Assembly: GCF_002161235.1 (NCBI RefSeq)
Contig: NZ_NFHE01000018.1
Span: 1-62,608, forward strand
Direction of reading: 5' to 3'
Source: Pseudoflavonifractor sp. An85
GTDB taxonomy: Bacteria; Bacillota; Clostridia; Oscillospirales; Oscillospiraceae
Length of the DNA stretch: 62,608 nucleotides
In this document: positions 24,210 to 34,111 of the stretch, in pieces
Position numbering within the stretch: position 1 is the stretch's first letter
Layout of the letters: each line of letters begins with the position of its first letter
The notes under the pieces: model-generated
The model's database searches: none
What the model saw: only the letters and a program-made list of their open reading frames with translations
What the model was told of the DNA's origin: nothing
Program-made: the position numbers and the translations under genes

Positions 24210-24243
24210 CCGTCCGGCAAAGGGAAAACCCTTCGCCGGACGG
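24210..24243 (+). terminator. Hairpin after ilvA
   Basis: CCGTCCGGCAAAGGG and CCCTTCGCCGGACGG arms around AAAA. There is no clear T run after it, so termination may be weak. Confidence 0.5.
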
Positions 24244-24427
24244 CTATGCCAATGCGGCGCGCCACCCACCCCATCAGGGGGCGTGGGAGAAGGGGGGAGA
24301 CCCCCTGTCAGTGAGCGGCGCCTTCCGCTTGTGGTATCCTATGTGGAGGACAACCCGGCGGTGTACCCACCTCTTGGCAGTGGGGCGAGAAAAGAATGAG
24401 AGAACAACTGCAAAGGGGGAAAAAGGC

Positions 24428-25078
24428 GTGGTAAAGATTGCGCCATCCATTTTATCCGCAGATTTCTGCAATCTGGAGCGAGACATTCAGCGCATTCACA
24501 CCGCCGATTGGGTACATGTGGATGTGATGGATGGGGCCTTTGTGCCCAACATTACCATTGGTATTCCGGTGGTGAAAGCCATTCGCAGGCATACGGATAT
24601 GTTTTTGGATGTCCATCTCATGGTGGATAAGCCCATTCGCTATGTGGAAGAATTCTGCAAGGCAGGGGCGGATCTGGTGTGCATCCATTTGGAGGCGGAT
24701 CATCCCACCCACATCCAACAGGCTCTGGATCGCATTGAGGCCCTTGGAGTGAAAAAGGCGGTGGCCCTGCGGCCCATCACCTCCCCCGAGGCCATCCTGC
24801 CCTACATTCACCAGCTGGATATGGTATTGGTGATGACAGTGGAGCCGGGGTTTGGTGGGCAGACCTTTATGGAATCTCAGCTGAAGACCATTGCTCGGGT
24901 GCGGGAGATCATCAACCAGTACAACCCCCAGTGTGACCTGGAGGTGGACGGTGGCATCAACCACGAGACAGCTCAGCGGGTGGTGGCCGCAGGGGCCAAC
25001 GTGCTGGTGGCTGGCTCGGCGGTGTATGGAGCGCCCGACATCCCCGCGGCCATTGAGGCCCTGCGGGTGAGTGAATAA
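24428..25078 (+). CDS. rpe: Ribulose-phosphate 3-epimerase
   Basis: 216 residues from the GTG at 24428, which follows AAAGGGGGAAA; the longer frame begins far upstream without a site. TIM barrel with metal and catalytic residues in APSILSADF, WVHVDVMDGAFVPN, DVHLM, and VDGGIN. Interconverts ribulose 5-phosphate and xylulose 5-phosphate in the pentose phosphate pathway. 17 bases before recR, probably co-transcribed. Confidence 0.95.
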   Translation: MVKIAPSILSADFCNLERDIQRIHTADWVHVDVMDGAFVPNITIGIPVVKAIRRHTDMFLDVHLMVDKPIRYVEEFCKAGADLVCIHLEADHPTHIQQALDRIEALGVKKAVALRPITSPEAILPYIHQLDMVLVMTVEPGFGGQTFMESQLKTIARVREIINQYNPQCDLEVDGGINHETAQRVVAAGANVLVAGSAVYGAPDIPAAIEALRVSE

Positions 25079-25095
25079 ATTCTGGAGGGTATCAC

Positions 25096-25698
25096 ATGGA
25101 CTATTTTCCCCCAGCATTGGAAAATTTAGTGGAACAATTTGCAAAGCTCCCGGGGGTGGGGCGCAAGAGCGCACAACGCCTGGCCTTTTATATGCTGGGT
25201 CAGCCGGAGGAGGAGGCCAAGGCGTTTGCCGACGCCATCCTCCAGGCAAAGGGGAGCATCGGTTACTGTCCCAAGTGCCAGAACCTGACCCAGGGGGAGG
25301 GCCTGTGTGCCCTGTGCAGCTCCCCCCGCCGGGACCAGGGCACGGTGTGCGTGGTGGCCGACCCCAAGGATGTCATCGCCCTGGAACGGGCGAGGGAGTA
25401 TCAAGGCGTGTACCACGTGCTCCACGGGGTCATTTCTCCCATGAACCACGTGGGCCCCGACGATCTGCGCATTGCCCAGCTGGTGGAGCGAGTGGCAGGG
25501 GGCGAGGTGGAGGAGGTAATCATGGCCACCAACCCGGACACCGAGGGAGAGGCCACGGCCATGTACCTCTCCCGGCTGCTCAAGCCCTTCGGGGTGAAGG
25601 TCAGCCGCCTGGCCTACGGCATCCCGGTGGGTAGCCACTTGGAGTTTGCCGACGACGCTACGCTGATGCGGGCCATGGAGGGCCGACGCGAGATGTGA
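25096..25698 (+). CDS. recR: Recombination protein RecR
   Basis: 200 residues, full length. Helix-hairpin-helix LPGVGRKSAQRLAFYML at about 15-31, zinc finger CPKCQNLTQGEGLCALC at 57-73, Toprim domain after it, and ATNPDTEGEATAMYLSRLL at about 140. With RecF and RecO it loads RecA at gaps. A strong terminator follows. Confidence 0.97.
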   Translation: MDYFPPALENLVEQFAKLPGVGRKSAQRLAFYMLGQPEEEAKAFADAILQAKGSIGYCPKCQNLTQGEGLCALCSSPRRDQGTVCVVADPKDVIALERAREYQGVYHVLHGVISPMNHVGPDDLRIAQLVERVAGGEVEEVIMATNPDTEGEATAMYLSRLLKPFGVKVSRLAYGIPVGSHLEFADDATLMRAMEGRREM

Positions 25699-25736
25699 AA
25701 AAGACCGTTGCAGAATGAATTCTGCAGCGGTCTTTT
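25699..25736. terminator. Bidirectional terminator after recR
   Basis: Long stem AAAAGACCG-TTGCAGAAT / ATTCTGCA-GCGGTCTTTT with T run on both strands; shared by recR and the convergent gene at 25748. Confidence 0.85.
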
Positions 25737-25747
25737 TGTGTGTTGGA

Positions 25748-26236
25748 TTACTCTGCGTCGGTCTTTTCCTCAGACACTTCCGCAGTCGCCTCTTCCTGGA
25801 CGGGCTCTTCCTGGGCGACACTGGCTTCATGGGCCAGGGTTTGGTCCACGAACTCCCAGTCGGCATCCTCAAAGTCGGTGGGGCAGGCCTGCTCCACTTC
25901 CTCGTCGGTGAGGTTGCCGGAGGTCTTCAGGTCGGCAATGCGCTGCTCGTTGACCTGAATCTGAGCCTTGGAGCGGGTGATCTTGTCGCACAGATCGGAG
26001 TAAGCGGCCTCGGGGGCGGAGCCGCGTTCGGCGTAGTACAGCCGGCCCAGGTCCATATAAGCCCGACGAATGGCGTCCTGCTCCCGCAGGTTGAGCACTT
26101 TGAGCTTGCTGATTTCCGCCAGCTCCTTGGCCTTGGCCACCCCAGTGTCGGTGAGTTCCAGGGCTTTGGCCACGCCGGATTGTGCCAGATCCAGGGCGCG
26201 TTCCTTCAAATCGTCAAAATCAATGTTAATGTTCAT
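25748..26236 (-). CDS. Hypothetical helical protein with acidic tail
   Basis: 162 residues from the ATG at 26236, preceded by AAGGAGG. The N-terminal half carries amphipathic repeats (DLAQSGVAKALELTDTGVAK), the middle a helix-hairpin (AYMDLGRLYYAERGSAPEAA), the end Glu/Val-rich disorder. The pattern is common in clostridial proteins next to zinc-ribbon proteins but no catalytic motif is present. Single gene; function unknown. Confidence 0.65.
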   Translation of the reverse strand: MNINIDFDDLKERALDLAQSGVAKALELTDTGVAKAKELAEISKLKVLNLREQDAIRRAYMDLGRLYYAERGSAPEAAYSDLCDKITRSKAQIQVNEQRIADLKTSGNLTDEEVEQACPTDFEDADWEFVDQTLAHEASVAQEEPVQEEATAEVSEEKTDAE

Positions 26237-26331
26237 CACACGGCCTCCTTACAAGGGGATGGTTTTGAGGTTCCTTTGAGAATATTTTATGCTGAATGGG
26301 GAAAAAAAGCAAGGCCCTTTGTGGAGCGGGG

Positions 26332-27285
26332 TCAAGTTTGGTCGTCCACTACATCCTGAACCAAGAAGCGGGGACGGCCCTTGGCCTCCAGATACAGTTT
26401 TCCCACATATTCGCCAATCACTCCCAAGGAGAGTAAAATCAGCCCCCCCATCATCCACACCGAGCAGGACAGGCTGGCCCAGCCGGTGACGGTGTTGCCG
26501 GTAAACCAGCGGATGATGTTGTAGAGAATCATAAACAGAGAGACCAGGAAGATGAAGAAGCCCAGCCCGGTGATGAGCCGCAGAGGCTTCACCGACAGGG
26601 AGGTGATGCCCTCCAGGGCAAAGGCCAGCATTTTTTTCAAGGGGTACTTACTCTCCCCGGCAAACCGCTCCCCTCGCTCATAGGTGACCACGTCGGTGCG
26701 ATAGCCGATCATAGGGACAATGCCTCGCAGGAACAGGTTGGACTCGTGGAACTGGGACAGCCCCTCCAGGGCCCTTCGGGACATGAGGCGGTAGTCGGCG
26801 TGGTTGAACATCGTCTCCGCCCCCAGGGCGTTCATCAGGCGGTAAAAGCCCTCGGCGGTGGTGCGCTTGAAGAAGCTGTCCTGCTTCCGGCTGGAGCGCA
26901 CACCGTAGACGATGTCCACCCCTTCCAGGTATTTTTCCACCATCTCGTCCACAGCGTCAATGTCATCTTGCAAATCGGCATCCATGGAGATGACCATGTG
27001 GGCATGGTCCTTGGCGTACATCAGTCCCGCCAACAGGGCGTTTTGGTGGCCCCGGTTACGACTGAGGTTGAGCCCGGAAAAGAGGTGATTTCCGATGTGC
27101 AGCCGCTGGATGATGGTCCAGGTGTCGTCCTTGGAGCCGTCGTTGACAAAGAGAACCCGGCTTTTCCGGCTGATGCGGCCCTGGCTCATAAGATCCAGAA
27201 GCTTGTCCCGGAGCCGTCGGGCGGTTTCCGGCAGCACCTCCTGCTCGTTGTAGCAGGGCACCACCACATAGAGGGTATTTTGCAT
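26332..27285 (-). CDS. GT2 glycosyltransferase (DPM1/GtrB-like)
   Basis: 317 residues from the ATG at 27285 (AGGTGGAG upstream). Family 2 landmarks: YVVVPCYNEQEVLP near the start, VNDGSKDDT, nucleotide/metal motif SMDADLQDD near 95, and two C-terminal membrane segments (LGFFIFLVSLFMILYNII, VWMMGGLILLSLGVIGEYVG). Such enzymes move a sugar from a nucleotide to undecaprenyl phosphate. It follows sigF by 54 bases on the same strand, an unusual neighbour for the spoIIA operon; it may be expressed with it. Confidence 0.85.
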   Translation of the reverse strand: MQNTLYVVVPCYNEQEVLPETARRLRDKLLDLMSQGRISRKSRVLFVNDGSKDDTWTIIQRLHIGNHLFSGLNLSRNRGHQNALLAGLMYAKDHAHMVISMDADLQDDIDAVDEMVEKYLEGVDIVYGVRSSRKQDSFFKRTTAEGFYRLMNALGAETMFNHADYRLMSRRALEGLSQFHESNLFLRGIVPMIGYRTDVVTYERGERFAGESKYPLKKMLAFALEGITSLSVKPLRLITGLGFFIFLVSLFMILYNIIRWFTGNTVTGWASLSCSVWMMGGLILLSLGVIGEYVGKLYLEAKGRPRFLVQDVVDDQT

Positions 27286-27339
27286 GGGAAAGCTCCACCT
27301 TTCCTTGGAGTAAACGGGTATCATTACCCCGATTATAGC

Positions 27340-28077
27340 TTATCCCACGGTGGTTGGCAAGGACTCTTGGGTGAGCCATTCCCGGAGGTGGCCGATGGCT
27401 TTTCGCTCGATGCGGGAGATCTGCACCTGGCTCACCCCTAAGACGCGGGCGGTGCGATCCTGGGTGAAGTTCTTATAAAAGCGCAGGAAAATCACCTGCC
27501 GTTCTCGGTCGGGCAAGGCATCAATGGCTTGGCGCAGGGCCAGACGTTCCACCACTTCCTCCTCCATGCCGTCACAGCCCAGAATGGACTCCAGGGTGAA
27601 CCCGTCCTCGCCCGCCTGACTTTGCAGGGAGGCCACCGACAGAGTGGCGGTTTCCGCTGCGGCAATGTCTTCCGGCTCCAGCCCCGTGGCCTGGGCCAGC
27701 TCCCCCACCGTGGGCTCCCGGCCCAGACGATGATACAGGTCTTGGCGGGCTTGGCGCAGGGCGGTGGCCCGCTCCTTGATGCCACGGCTGACCTTCACCG
27801 AGCCGTCGTCCCGGAGAAACCGGCGGATTTCCCCGGCGATTTTGGGCACGGCGTAGGTGGAAAACTGGGTGCCATAGCTGGTGTCGAAGCCCCGCACCGC
27901 CTTGAGGAAACCCAGGCAGCCCAGCTGATACAGGTCCTCCGGGTCCACCCCTCGGCCATAGTACCGCCGGGCCACCGACCAGATGAGGCCGCTGTTGTCC
28001 AGCAACAGTTGCTCGCAGGCGTCATTGTCCCCCTCTCGGGCGGCGTCCAGCAGAGACAGGGTATCCAGGGTGTTCAT
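27340..28077 (-). CDS. sigF: Forespore sigma factor F
   Basis: 245 residues. Region 2 near 30-85 (NSGLIWSVARRYYGRGVDPE, FSTYAVPKIAGEIRRFLRDD), region 3 with LGREPTVGELAQATG, and region 4 with LGVSQVQISRIERKA. The ATGA overlap with spoIIAB and the gene order identify it as the forespore-specific sigma F, held inactive by SpoIIAB until septation. Best indicator in the window that the host is an endospore former. Confidence 0.95.
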   Translation of the reverse strand: MNTLDTLSLLDAAREGDNDACEQLLLDNSGLIWSVARRYYGRGVDPEDLYQLGCLGFLKAVRGFDTSYGTQFSTYAVPKIAGEIRRFLRDDGSVKVSRGIKERATALRQARQDLYHRLGREPTVGELAQATGLEPEDIAAAETATLSVASLQSQAGEDGFTLESILGCDGMEEEVVERLALRQAIDALPDRERQVIFLRFYKNFTQDRTARVLGVSQVQISRIERKAIGHLREWLTQESLPTTVG

Positions 28078-28517
28078 TGTCCTCCACCCGCCCGCAGGGC
28101 AATGCGGCGGCGCATGGTTACCGTGGTGCCCTTGCCCAGGGCAGAGCGCACCTTCACGGTATCCATGAAGCTCTCCATTATGGTAAAGCCCATGCCGGAA
28201 CGCTCCTCATTTCCCGTGGTGAACAGCGGGGTGCGGGCCTGTTCCACGTCCGCAATGCCCACGCCGGTGTCCTTGATCTGAATTTCCATCTGGTGGTCCT
28301 CCAGCAGGCGCAGGCGCATGGTGATCTTGCCCAGGGTGTCGGGATAGGCGTGGACAATGGCGTTGGTCACCGCCTCAGACACGGCGGTTTTGATATCCGC
28401 CACCTCGTCCAGGGTAGGGTCCAGACGGGTGGCAAAGCAGGCCGCCACCGCACGAGCAAAACCCTCGTTGGCGGAGCGGGAGGTAAAGACGACGGTGGTT
28501 TGATCCAAGGCTTTCAC
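28074..28517 (-). CDS. spoIIAB: Anti-sigma F factor, serine kinase
   Basis: 147 residues from the GTG at 28517 (GGAGG upstream). GHKL ATPase motifs: EAVTNAIVHAYP (N box), IKDTGVGIADVEQARTPLF (G1 box), and GMGFTIMESFMD (G2 box). It binds sigma F, and phosphorylates SpoIIAA on serine. It lies between spoIIAA and sigF and overlaps sigF by four bases. Confidence 0.95.
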   Translation of the reverse strand: MKALDQTTVVFTSRSANEGFARAVAACFATRLDPTLDEVADIKTAVSEAVTNAIVHAYPDTLGKITMRLRLLEDHQMEIQIKDTGVGIADVEQARTPLFTTGNEERSGMGFTIMESFMDTVKVRSALGKGTTVTMRRRIALRAGGGQ

Positions 28518-28530
28518 TATGTAGCCCTCC

Positions 28531-28836
28531 TTATTCCAAAGTGATGATGCGACCAATGCCGGCCGCTTCCAGGACCCGGCGGGGCTGGGGCGGAATGCCC
28601 ACCACCCGCAGAGAGCCGCCAAGCTGCTCCATCTGGCGCAGAGCGCGCAGCAGCACGGCGATGCCGGAACTGTCCATGAAGGTGACACTGGACAAGTCCA
28701 GCACCAGACGCATGGGCAGGGTGGATGAAATGGTTTGGTCGATGTTTTCCATGATGGTGCGGGCGCTGTGGTGGTCCACTTCTCCACGGATGGAGATGAC
28801 CGTAGCCCCGTTTTGCTTGTCAATGGTAATGGGCAT
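28531..28836 (-). CDS. spoIIAA: Anti-anti-sigma F factor
   Basis: 101 residues from the ATG at 28836 (AGGAGGACAAGCC upstream). STAS fold with the phosphoacceptor serine in FMDSSGIAVLLRA near residue 57. Dephosphorylated SpoIIAA captures SpoIIAB and frees sigma F in the forespore. First gene of the spoIIA operon; an AGGATT/GGGTATAAT-like element about 40-70 bases upstream could be its sigma H or sigma A promoter, but the match is loose. Confidence 0.95.
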   Translation of the reverse strand: MPITIDKQNGATVISIRGEVDHHSARTIMENIDQTISSTLPMRLVLDLSSVTFMDSSGIAVLLRALRQMEQLGGSLRVVGIPPQPRRVLEAAGIGRIITLE

Positions 28837-28920
28837 GGCTTGTCCTCCTGAACTGTGATTGCATTTATTATACCCATGGTTTGGGAGGAATCCTGTTGAA
28901 GCCTGCCAAAAAGCAAAAAA

Positions 28921-28952
28921 ATCCGTGGGTGTGCGGATGCACACCCACGGAT
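28921..28952 (-). terminator. valS terminator
   Basis: Fourteen-base stem ATCCGTGGGTGTGC/GCACACCCACGGAT, followed by a run of seven T on the minus strand, 14 bases past the valS stop. Confidence 0.9.
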
Positions 28953-28966
28953 GGGGGAAATGAAGT

Positions 28967-31600
28967 TTAGTTCATGGCGCTGAGCTGCTCTTGGATCTTC
29001 TCGATGAGAACTTTGAGCTTCTCGGCACGGTCTTTCTCGGCGGCGACCACATGCTCGGGGGCCTTGCTCAAGAAGCCGGGGTTGGACAGCTTGCCTTCCA
29101 GGCCCTTGAGCTCGCCCTGCTTCTTGCCCAAATCCTTCTCCAGGCGGGCTTTCTCCTTGGCCAGGTCCACCAGCTCGGCCAAAGGCATATACAGCTTGGC
29201 CATGTGGGTGATGTCGCACACCATGCCGGCGGTGTCAGTGAGGTCCTCCTGCTGGACGGTGACGGAAGAGCACCAGGCCAGACGCTTCAGGTGGGCCTCT
29301 CCAGCGGCGAAGATATCTGCCTCGTTGGTGACGATGGTCAGAGCGGCCTTCTTGGAGGGGGGCACGTTCATTTCAGAGCGGCGGGCGCGGATGGCGCGGA
29401 TGACATCCATGACAGCCTCCATGGACTCCTTGGCCGCCACATCGCTCCAGGCGGGGTCAGCCTTGGGCCAGGACTGGAGCATGAGGAAGTCGCCCTCGTG
29501 GGGCAGAGCCTGCCAGATCTCTTCGGTGATGAAGGGCATGAAGGGGTGGAGGAGCTTGAGAGTCTCGGTGAGGACATACACCAGCACCTGCTGGGCCTGT
29601 ACCTTGGCGGCCTCATCCTCGCCCTGGAGGCGGGCCTTGGTCAGCTCGATATACCAGTCGCAGTAGTCGCTCCAGATGAAGTCGTAGACCTTGGCGGAGG
29701 CCACGCCCAGCTCGTAGGCCTCCATGTTCTCGGTGACCTCGTTGATGACCTCACCCAGGCGGCAGAGAATCCACTTGTCCTCTGGCTCCAGGGTCTCGGG
29801 CAGCTTGTTTTCGGTGATGGTCAGGTTCATCATCACGAAGCGGCTGGCGTTCCAGATCTTATTGGCAAAGTTGCGCATGGCCTCGCACTTCTCCACATAG
29901 AAGCGCATGTCGTTGCCGGGGCTGTTGCCGGTGATGAGGTTGAAGCGCAGAGCGTCGGCACCGTACTTCTCCGCCATCTCCAGGGGGTCAATGCCATTGC
30001 CCAGGCTCTTGGACATCTTGCGGCCCTTGTCGTCCCGTACCAGACCGTGGATGAACACGGTGTGGAAGGGAGTCTTGCCGGTGTGGGCGCAGCCGGAGAA
30101 GATCATCCGGGCCACCCAGAAGAAGATGATGTCGTAGCCGGTGACCAGCACGTCAGTGGGATAGAAGTACTTGAAGTCCTCGCTGTACTCATCGGGCCAG
30201 CCCAGAGTGGAGAAGGGCCACAGGGCGGAGGAGAACCAGGTGTCCAGCACGTCCTCTTCCTGGGTGATGTGCTTGGAGTGGCAGTGCTCGCACTCGGTGG
30301 GGTCGGTCTCGGACACGGTGATGTGGCCGCACTCGGAGCAGGTCCAGGCGGGAATCTGGTGGCCCCACCACAGCTGACGGGAGATACACCAGTCGTGGAC
30401 GTTCTCCATCCAGTTGGTGTAGGTCTTGGTGAAGCGTTCGGGGACGAACTTGGTCTCGCCGTCTTTCACCACCCGCAGAGCCTCCTCGGCCAAGGGGCCC
30501 ATCTTCACAAACCACTGAGCGGAGATGATGGGCTCCACGTCGGTGCCGCAGCGGTAGCAGGTGCCCACGTTGTGCTGGTGATCTTCGATCTTCTCCAGCA
30601 GGCCCAGCGCGTCCAGGTCGGCTACGATGGCCTTGCGGGCCTCATAGCGTTCCATACCCTGATACTTGCCGCCGTTTTCATTGACCACGCCGTGGTCATC
30701 CAGCACACGGATGGACTCCAGGTTGCACCGCAGGCCCACTTCGAAGTCGTTGGGGTCGTGGGCAGGGGTCATCTTTACGCAGCCAGTGCCGAACTCCATG
30801 TCCACGTACTCGTCGGCCACAATGGGAATCTCCCGGTTGACCAGGGGCAGCAGACACTTCTTGCCGATGAGGTCCTTGTACCGCTCATCGTTGGGGTTGA
30901 CGGCCACGCCGGTGTCGCCCAGCATGGTCTCAGGACGAGTGGTGGCCACGATGACATAGCGGCCTTCCTCTCCCACGATGGGGTAGCGCAGGTGCCACAG
31001 GTGGCCGGGCTTGTCCTGGTACTCCACCTCGGCATCGGACAGAGCGGTGACGCAGTGGGGGCACCAGTTGACGATGCGGCTTCCCTTATAAATGAGGCCC
31101 TTCTTATACAGGGACACAAACACGTGGCGCACGGCCTTGGACAGGCCTTCGTCCATGGTGAAGCGGGAGCGGTCCCAGTCGCAGGAGGCGCCCATCTTCT
31201 TCTGCTGAGCCACGATGCGGTTGCCGTACTGGTGCTTCCAGTCCCACACCCGCTCCAGGAACTTCTCCCGGCCCAGGTCGTGGCGGGACAGGCCCTCTTT
31301 CTTGCGCAGCTCTTCCTCCACCTTAATCTGGGTGGCGATGCCGGCGTGGTCGGTGCCGGGCACCCACAAAGCGGCGTAACCCTGCATCCGCTTAAACCGG
31401 ATCAGAATATCCTGAAGGGTGCAGTCCATGGCGTGACCCATGTGCAGCTGACCGGTGACGTTGGGAGGGGGCATGACGATGGTGAAGGGCTTCTTGTCCG
31501 GGTCACGGTGCCCGGCAAAGCAGCCGTTTTTCTCCCACATCTCGTAGATGCGGCCTTCCACCTCTTGAGGTTCGTAGACCTTGGGCAGTTCTTTCTTCAT
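28967..31600 (-). CDS. valS: Valyl-tRNA synthetase
   Basis: 877 residues from the ATG at 31600 (GGAGTG upstream); an extended reading runs into the T-box. Class I signatures [16 protein letters not shown] (HIGH-like) near 45 and [14 protein letters not shown] (KMSKS) near 525. The editing domain is present, and a C-terminal coiled-coil arm of about 65 residues ([20 protein letters not shown]). Charges tRNA-Val. Expression is governed by the T-box leader upstream. Confidence 0.97.
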   Translation of the reverse strand: MKKELPKVYEPQEVEGRIYEMWEKNGCFAGHRDPDKKPFTIVMPPPNVTGQLHMGHAMDCTLQDILIRFKRMQGYAALWVPGTDHAGIATQIKVEEELRKKEGLSRHDLGREKFLERVWDWKHQYGNRIVAQQKKMGASCDWDRSRFTMDEGLSKAVRHVFVSLYKKGLIYKGSRIVNWCPHCVTALSDAEVEYQDKPGHLWHLRYPIVGEEGRYVIVATTRPETMLGDTGVAVNPNDERYKDLIGKKCLLPLVNREIPIVADEYVDMEFGTGCVKMTPAHDPNDFEVGLRCNLESIRVLDDHGVVNENGGKYQGMERYEARKAIVADLDALGLLEKIEDHQHNVGTCYRCGTDVEPIISAQWFVKMGPLAEEALRVVKDGETKFVPERFTKTYTNWMENVHDWCISRQLWWGHQIPAWTCSECGHITVSETDPTECEHCHSKHITQEEDVLDTWFSSALWPFSTLGWPDEYSEDFKYFYPTDVLVTGYDIIFFWVARMIFSGCAHTGKTPFHTVFIHGLVRDDKGRKMSKSLGNGIDPLEMAEKYGADALRFNLITGNSPGNDMRFYVEKCEAMRNFANKIWNASRFVMMNLTITENKLPETLEPEDKWILCRLGEVINEVTENMEAYELGVASAKVYDFIWSDYCDWYIELTKARLQGEDEAAKVQAQQVLVYVLTETLKLLHPFMPFITEEIWQALPHEGDFLMLQSWPKADPAWSDVAAKESMEAVMDVIRAIRARRSEMNVPPSKKAALTIVTNEADIFAAGEAHLKRLAWCSSVTVQQEDLTDTAGMVCDITHMAKLYMPLAELVDLAKEKARLEKDLGKKQGELKGLEGKLSNPGFLSKAPEHVVAAEKDRAEKLKVLIEKIQEQLSAMN

Positions 31601-31639
31601 AACAACACTCCTTGTCTTTGTGGGGCAACTTCGTTTGCA

Positions 31640-31880
31640 TAAAAAAGTTCGCCCCAAGTCGTAGACTCAGGGCGAACTGAAAAGTCCGCGGTACCACCTG
31701 AATTCGGGCCGCCTAAAACCGCCCGCACTCTTTTCCCACTGACGTAGGGACACGGCGGCATTTACTGATTTTGTTCAACGCCGCAGCTCCGGGACCACCT
31801 TCCCCACGCCCTCTGCCATGCCTTGCACCAAACCGGCATCTCTCTGAACCAGAAGCGTGTGGGTACTCCTTCCCATCACA
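31640..31880 (-). promoter_or_regulatory. T-box leader of valS
   Basis: On the minus strand the highly conserved T-box AGGTGGTACCGCGG lies near 31685-31700. A terminator stem AGTTCGCCC/GGGCGAACT with T run follows (31644-31679). Stem I begins near 31875 with GAAGGAGTACCC. Uncharged tRNA-Val should stabilise the antiterminator. The specifier triplet could not be fixed by eye; GTC or GTG in the GGTGGTCCCG stretch are candidates. Confidence 0.85.
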
Positions 31881-31941
31881 GCCATTATACCGTATCAGTA
31901 TATGCAAAATGGCTGGCGTTGTCAAGGCAAAGCGGCGTTTC

Positions 31942-33945
31942 TCAGGTGTCCAGTCGGGGCAGGCACAGGAGAGGGTCTCCCGCCAGATTGCTGAGGATGT
32001 AGTGGCTCTGGGTGGCGTAGAGCAGGCGGTTGCCGTACTGATGCACAAAGCCTTGGGCGGTGAACGGAGACTTGCCGTCCCGGCTCATCACCACATAACT
32101 CTGGGTGGGGTCTCCAAAGAAGGTGGTGTAGTAGGACAACAGGGCGGGGGTGTCGCTGTGGGAGGGGGCGAGGAAAGAGGGGGCGTACCCCGTGCCGGTA
32201 AAGATGTCGTTGCCTTCCCAGTCGGTGACCCGGAAGGAGATGGGGTCGGTGTCATATACCAGCAGCACCCGGTCGCCGTCCACCTCGGCGCGAGAGCAAT
32301 TCTCTCCCACATCCAAGGTGTGGGTGGTGTCGGCGGTGGTGTGGATGGTGAGGGTGGTGCCCTCCAGCTGGAACCACCCGTCGGAGAACTGGCCTGTGCC
32401 CTCCACATAGGAGGGAGCCTGGAAGTCGGCAGGGGCCTGGGTGGAGACGGCGCCGCTGCGCAGGTCAACATATATGAAGTTGGTCATGGTGTCGTCGGTG
32501 GGCCAATAGAGGTAGGAGCCTGCCAAGCTGGTGGGGAGGCTGGGCAGGTCTACGGACTGGCTGAGGCGGAAGGGAGACTGGGTTCCATTGGACGCTACCA
32601 TGACCAGGTTCTCATCGGTGGTGACCATGAGAGTGCCCAGTGGGCTGCTGCACAACATGCGGGCATACATCTGTCCGGTGTACCAGCTTCCATCTGCGGT
32701 GGCCAGACCCAGTCGCTCCAAGGCTATGCCGTTGTCATTCAGCTCATAGGTGGTCAGCAGGTACATGGGGGTCTCAGCATCGTCCAGATAGACGACCTCG
32801 TGAAAGACCGGATCGGTGACCATCACGCCGTCTTGGGTGGCCAAACCATAGATCCAGTAGGTGTCCGAGTCGGTGGAGACAGAACTGCCAATGTAGGGAA
32901 TGAGGGGGCCGTATTCCGTGGAGGGGATGAGATGGTCGGTGTAATCCTCATACCACCGTTCTGCCTTGGGGGTGTGGACAGGCTCCAGCATATCCCAGTG
33001 GGCGGTGACGGCGCAGTCTGAGACGGCATCCTCTGTCTGGGAGATGGACGGATAGCCCTCCAGCAACTGCTGCCCGTTGGAACTCAGCAGCCAGTGGTAC
33101 AGGGCGTAGGTGGGGGAGTCCTGAGACTGTTGGGCGTCCATGGCGATGTAGTAGGTGGCGCTCAGGGAATAGGTGTGATCGCCGATGGTCTGAGCCGAGG
33201 GGGTCACACCGTCCACATCCAGCAGTTTGAGGCCGGAGGCCTGGGTCAGATCCTGGGTATGGCGATAGAAGGTGTAACCAATGGCGTTGGGAGAGCCGTT
33301 GTAGTTGGAGACCGCTTGGTTCAGATCCAAAAAAGCGCTCAGGGCGTAGCCATCCGGGGGAGCGGTCATGGTCTGACCGTTCATCACCAGACCCTCCATG
33401 AGGGCTTGACTACCTGTGGCATCGGTGTGTTGGAAGGGGAGAATCTCTGCATCCTCACCCCCCACCTCTTTCCAGTTGGTGATTTCCCCGGAGTAGATGC
33501 CCCGGAGTTGCTCGAGTGTAAGGGACTCCACGGGATTGTCCGCGTGGACCACAAACACCAGGCCGTCACTGGCCAGCGGTTCCAGGAGGGTCTCACACCC
33601 TTCCTGGCCCTGTTGATCCAAAAGGTTCTGGGGCGGGTTGGAGAGGAGAACTAGGTCACACGCTCCGGCCTGGAGGTGCTGAAGAGCTTGGTCGGTGCCG
33701 GAGAACTGGGTCAGATCGCTGGTCTGTTGCTGGAATTCCCCCAACACCACAGCGGCCATGGCCTGGGCCAGAGGAACCGCATCGGCGGAGCCGTCCAGCC
33801 GGGGGAAATTCTCTCGGGTTAAGGTGAGCTCCTGCGTGGGAGGCTCAGAGGAGGGCGTGGGTTCTTTACCAGGGGCTTTGCAGGCCGAGAGAGAAACCAG
33901 TAGCGCCATGGATAGCATGGCAGCGCCGTATGGAACATGTTTCAT
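31942..33945 (-). CDS. PstS-like substrate-binding lipoprotein with large C-terminal domain
   Basis: 667 residues from the ATG at 33945 (AAAGGAGG upstream). Lipobox LLVSLSAC near residue 20, so it is membrane-anchored outside the cell. Residues about 50-330 follow the phosphate-binding PBP-like pattern (RLDGSADAVPLAQAMA, GIYSGEITNWKEVGGEDAEI). The remaining 330 residues are strand-rich and look like a WG-repeat or beta-propeller domain. No permease or ATPase gene is adjacent. It may sense rather than import; ligand unknown. Confidence 0.75.
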   Translation of the reverse strand: MKHVPYGAAMLSMALLVSLSACKAPGKEPTPSSEPPTQELTLTRENFPRLDGSADAVPLAQAMAAVVLGEFQQQTSDLTQFSGTDQALQHLQAGACDLVLLSNPPQNLLDQQGQEGCETLLEPLASDGLVFVVHADNPVESLTLEQLRGIYSGEITNWKEVGGEDAEILPFQHTDATGSQALMEGLVMNGQTMTAPPDGYALSAFLDLNQAVSNYNGSPNAIGYTFYRHTQDLTQASGLKLLDVDGVTPSAQTIGDHTYSLSATYYIAMDAQQSQDSPTYALYHWLLSSNGQQLLEGYPSISQTEDAVSDCAVTAHWDMLEPVHTPKAERWYEDYTDHLIPSTEYGPLIPYIGSSVSTDSDTYWIYGLATQDGVMVTDPVFHEVVYLDDAETPMYLLTTYELNDNGIALERLGLATADGSWYTGQMYARMLCSSPLGTLMVTTDENLVMVASNGTQSPFRLSQSVDLPSLPTSLAGSYLYWPTDDTMTNFIYVDLRSGAVSTQAPADFQAPSYVEGTGQFSDGWFQLEGTTLTIHTTADTTHTLDVGENCSRAEVDGDRVLLVYDTDPISFRVTDWEGNDIFTGTGYAPSFLAPSHSDTPALLSYYTTFFGDPTQSYVVMSRDGKSPFTAQGFVHQYGNRLLYATQSHYILSNLAGDPLLCLPRLDT

Positions 33946-34060
33946 GATGGGCCTCCTTTCACATAAGGTGGATCTCTTCACCTAGAGGGTAACATGGAGG
34001 TCACAGGTAAGTCGTTACAGAACAAAAACAAATGAGTAACAGGTTGATGACAAATGTAAT

Positions 34061-34100
34061 CAGAAGCCGCCGTTACCCTGTTGGGCAACGGCGGCTTCTG
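34061..34100. terminator. Terminator of htpG
   Basis: Stem CAGAAGCCGCCGTT/AACGGCGGCTTCTG between htpG and the PstS-like gene; strong stem, short T tract. Confidence 0.75.
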
Positions 34101-34111
34101 AAATCAGTTGT

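Noticed and set aside
28991-31642. Very long open frame antisense to valS (883 codons)
   Set aside because: Mirror of the GC-rich valS coding strand; low-complexity Gly/His/Val composition, no ribosome binding site, and valS has clear motifs.
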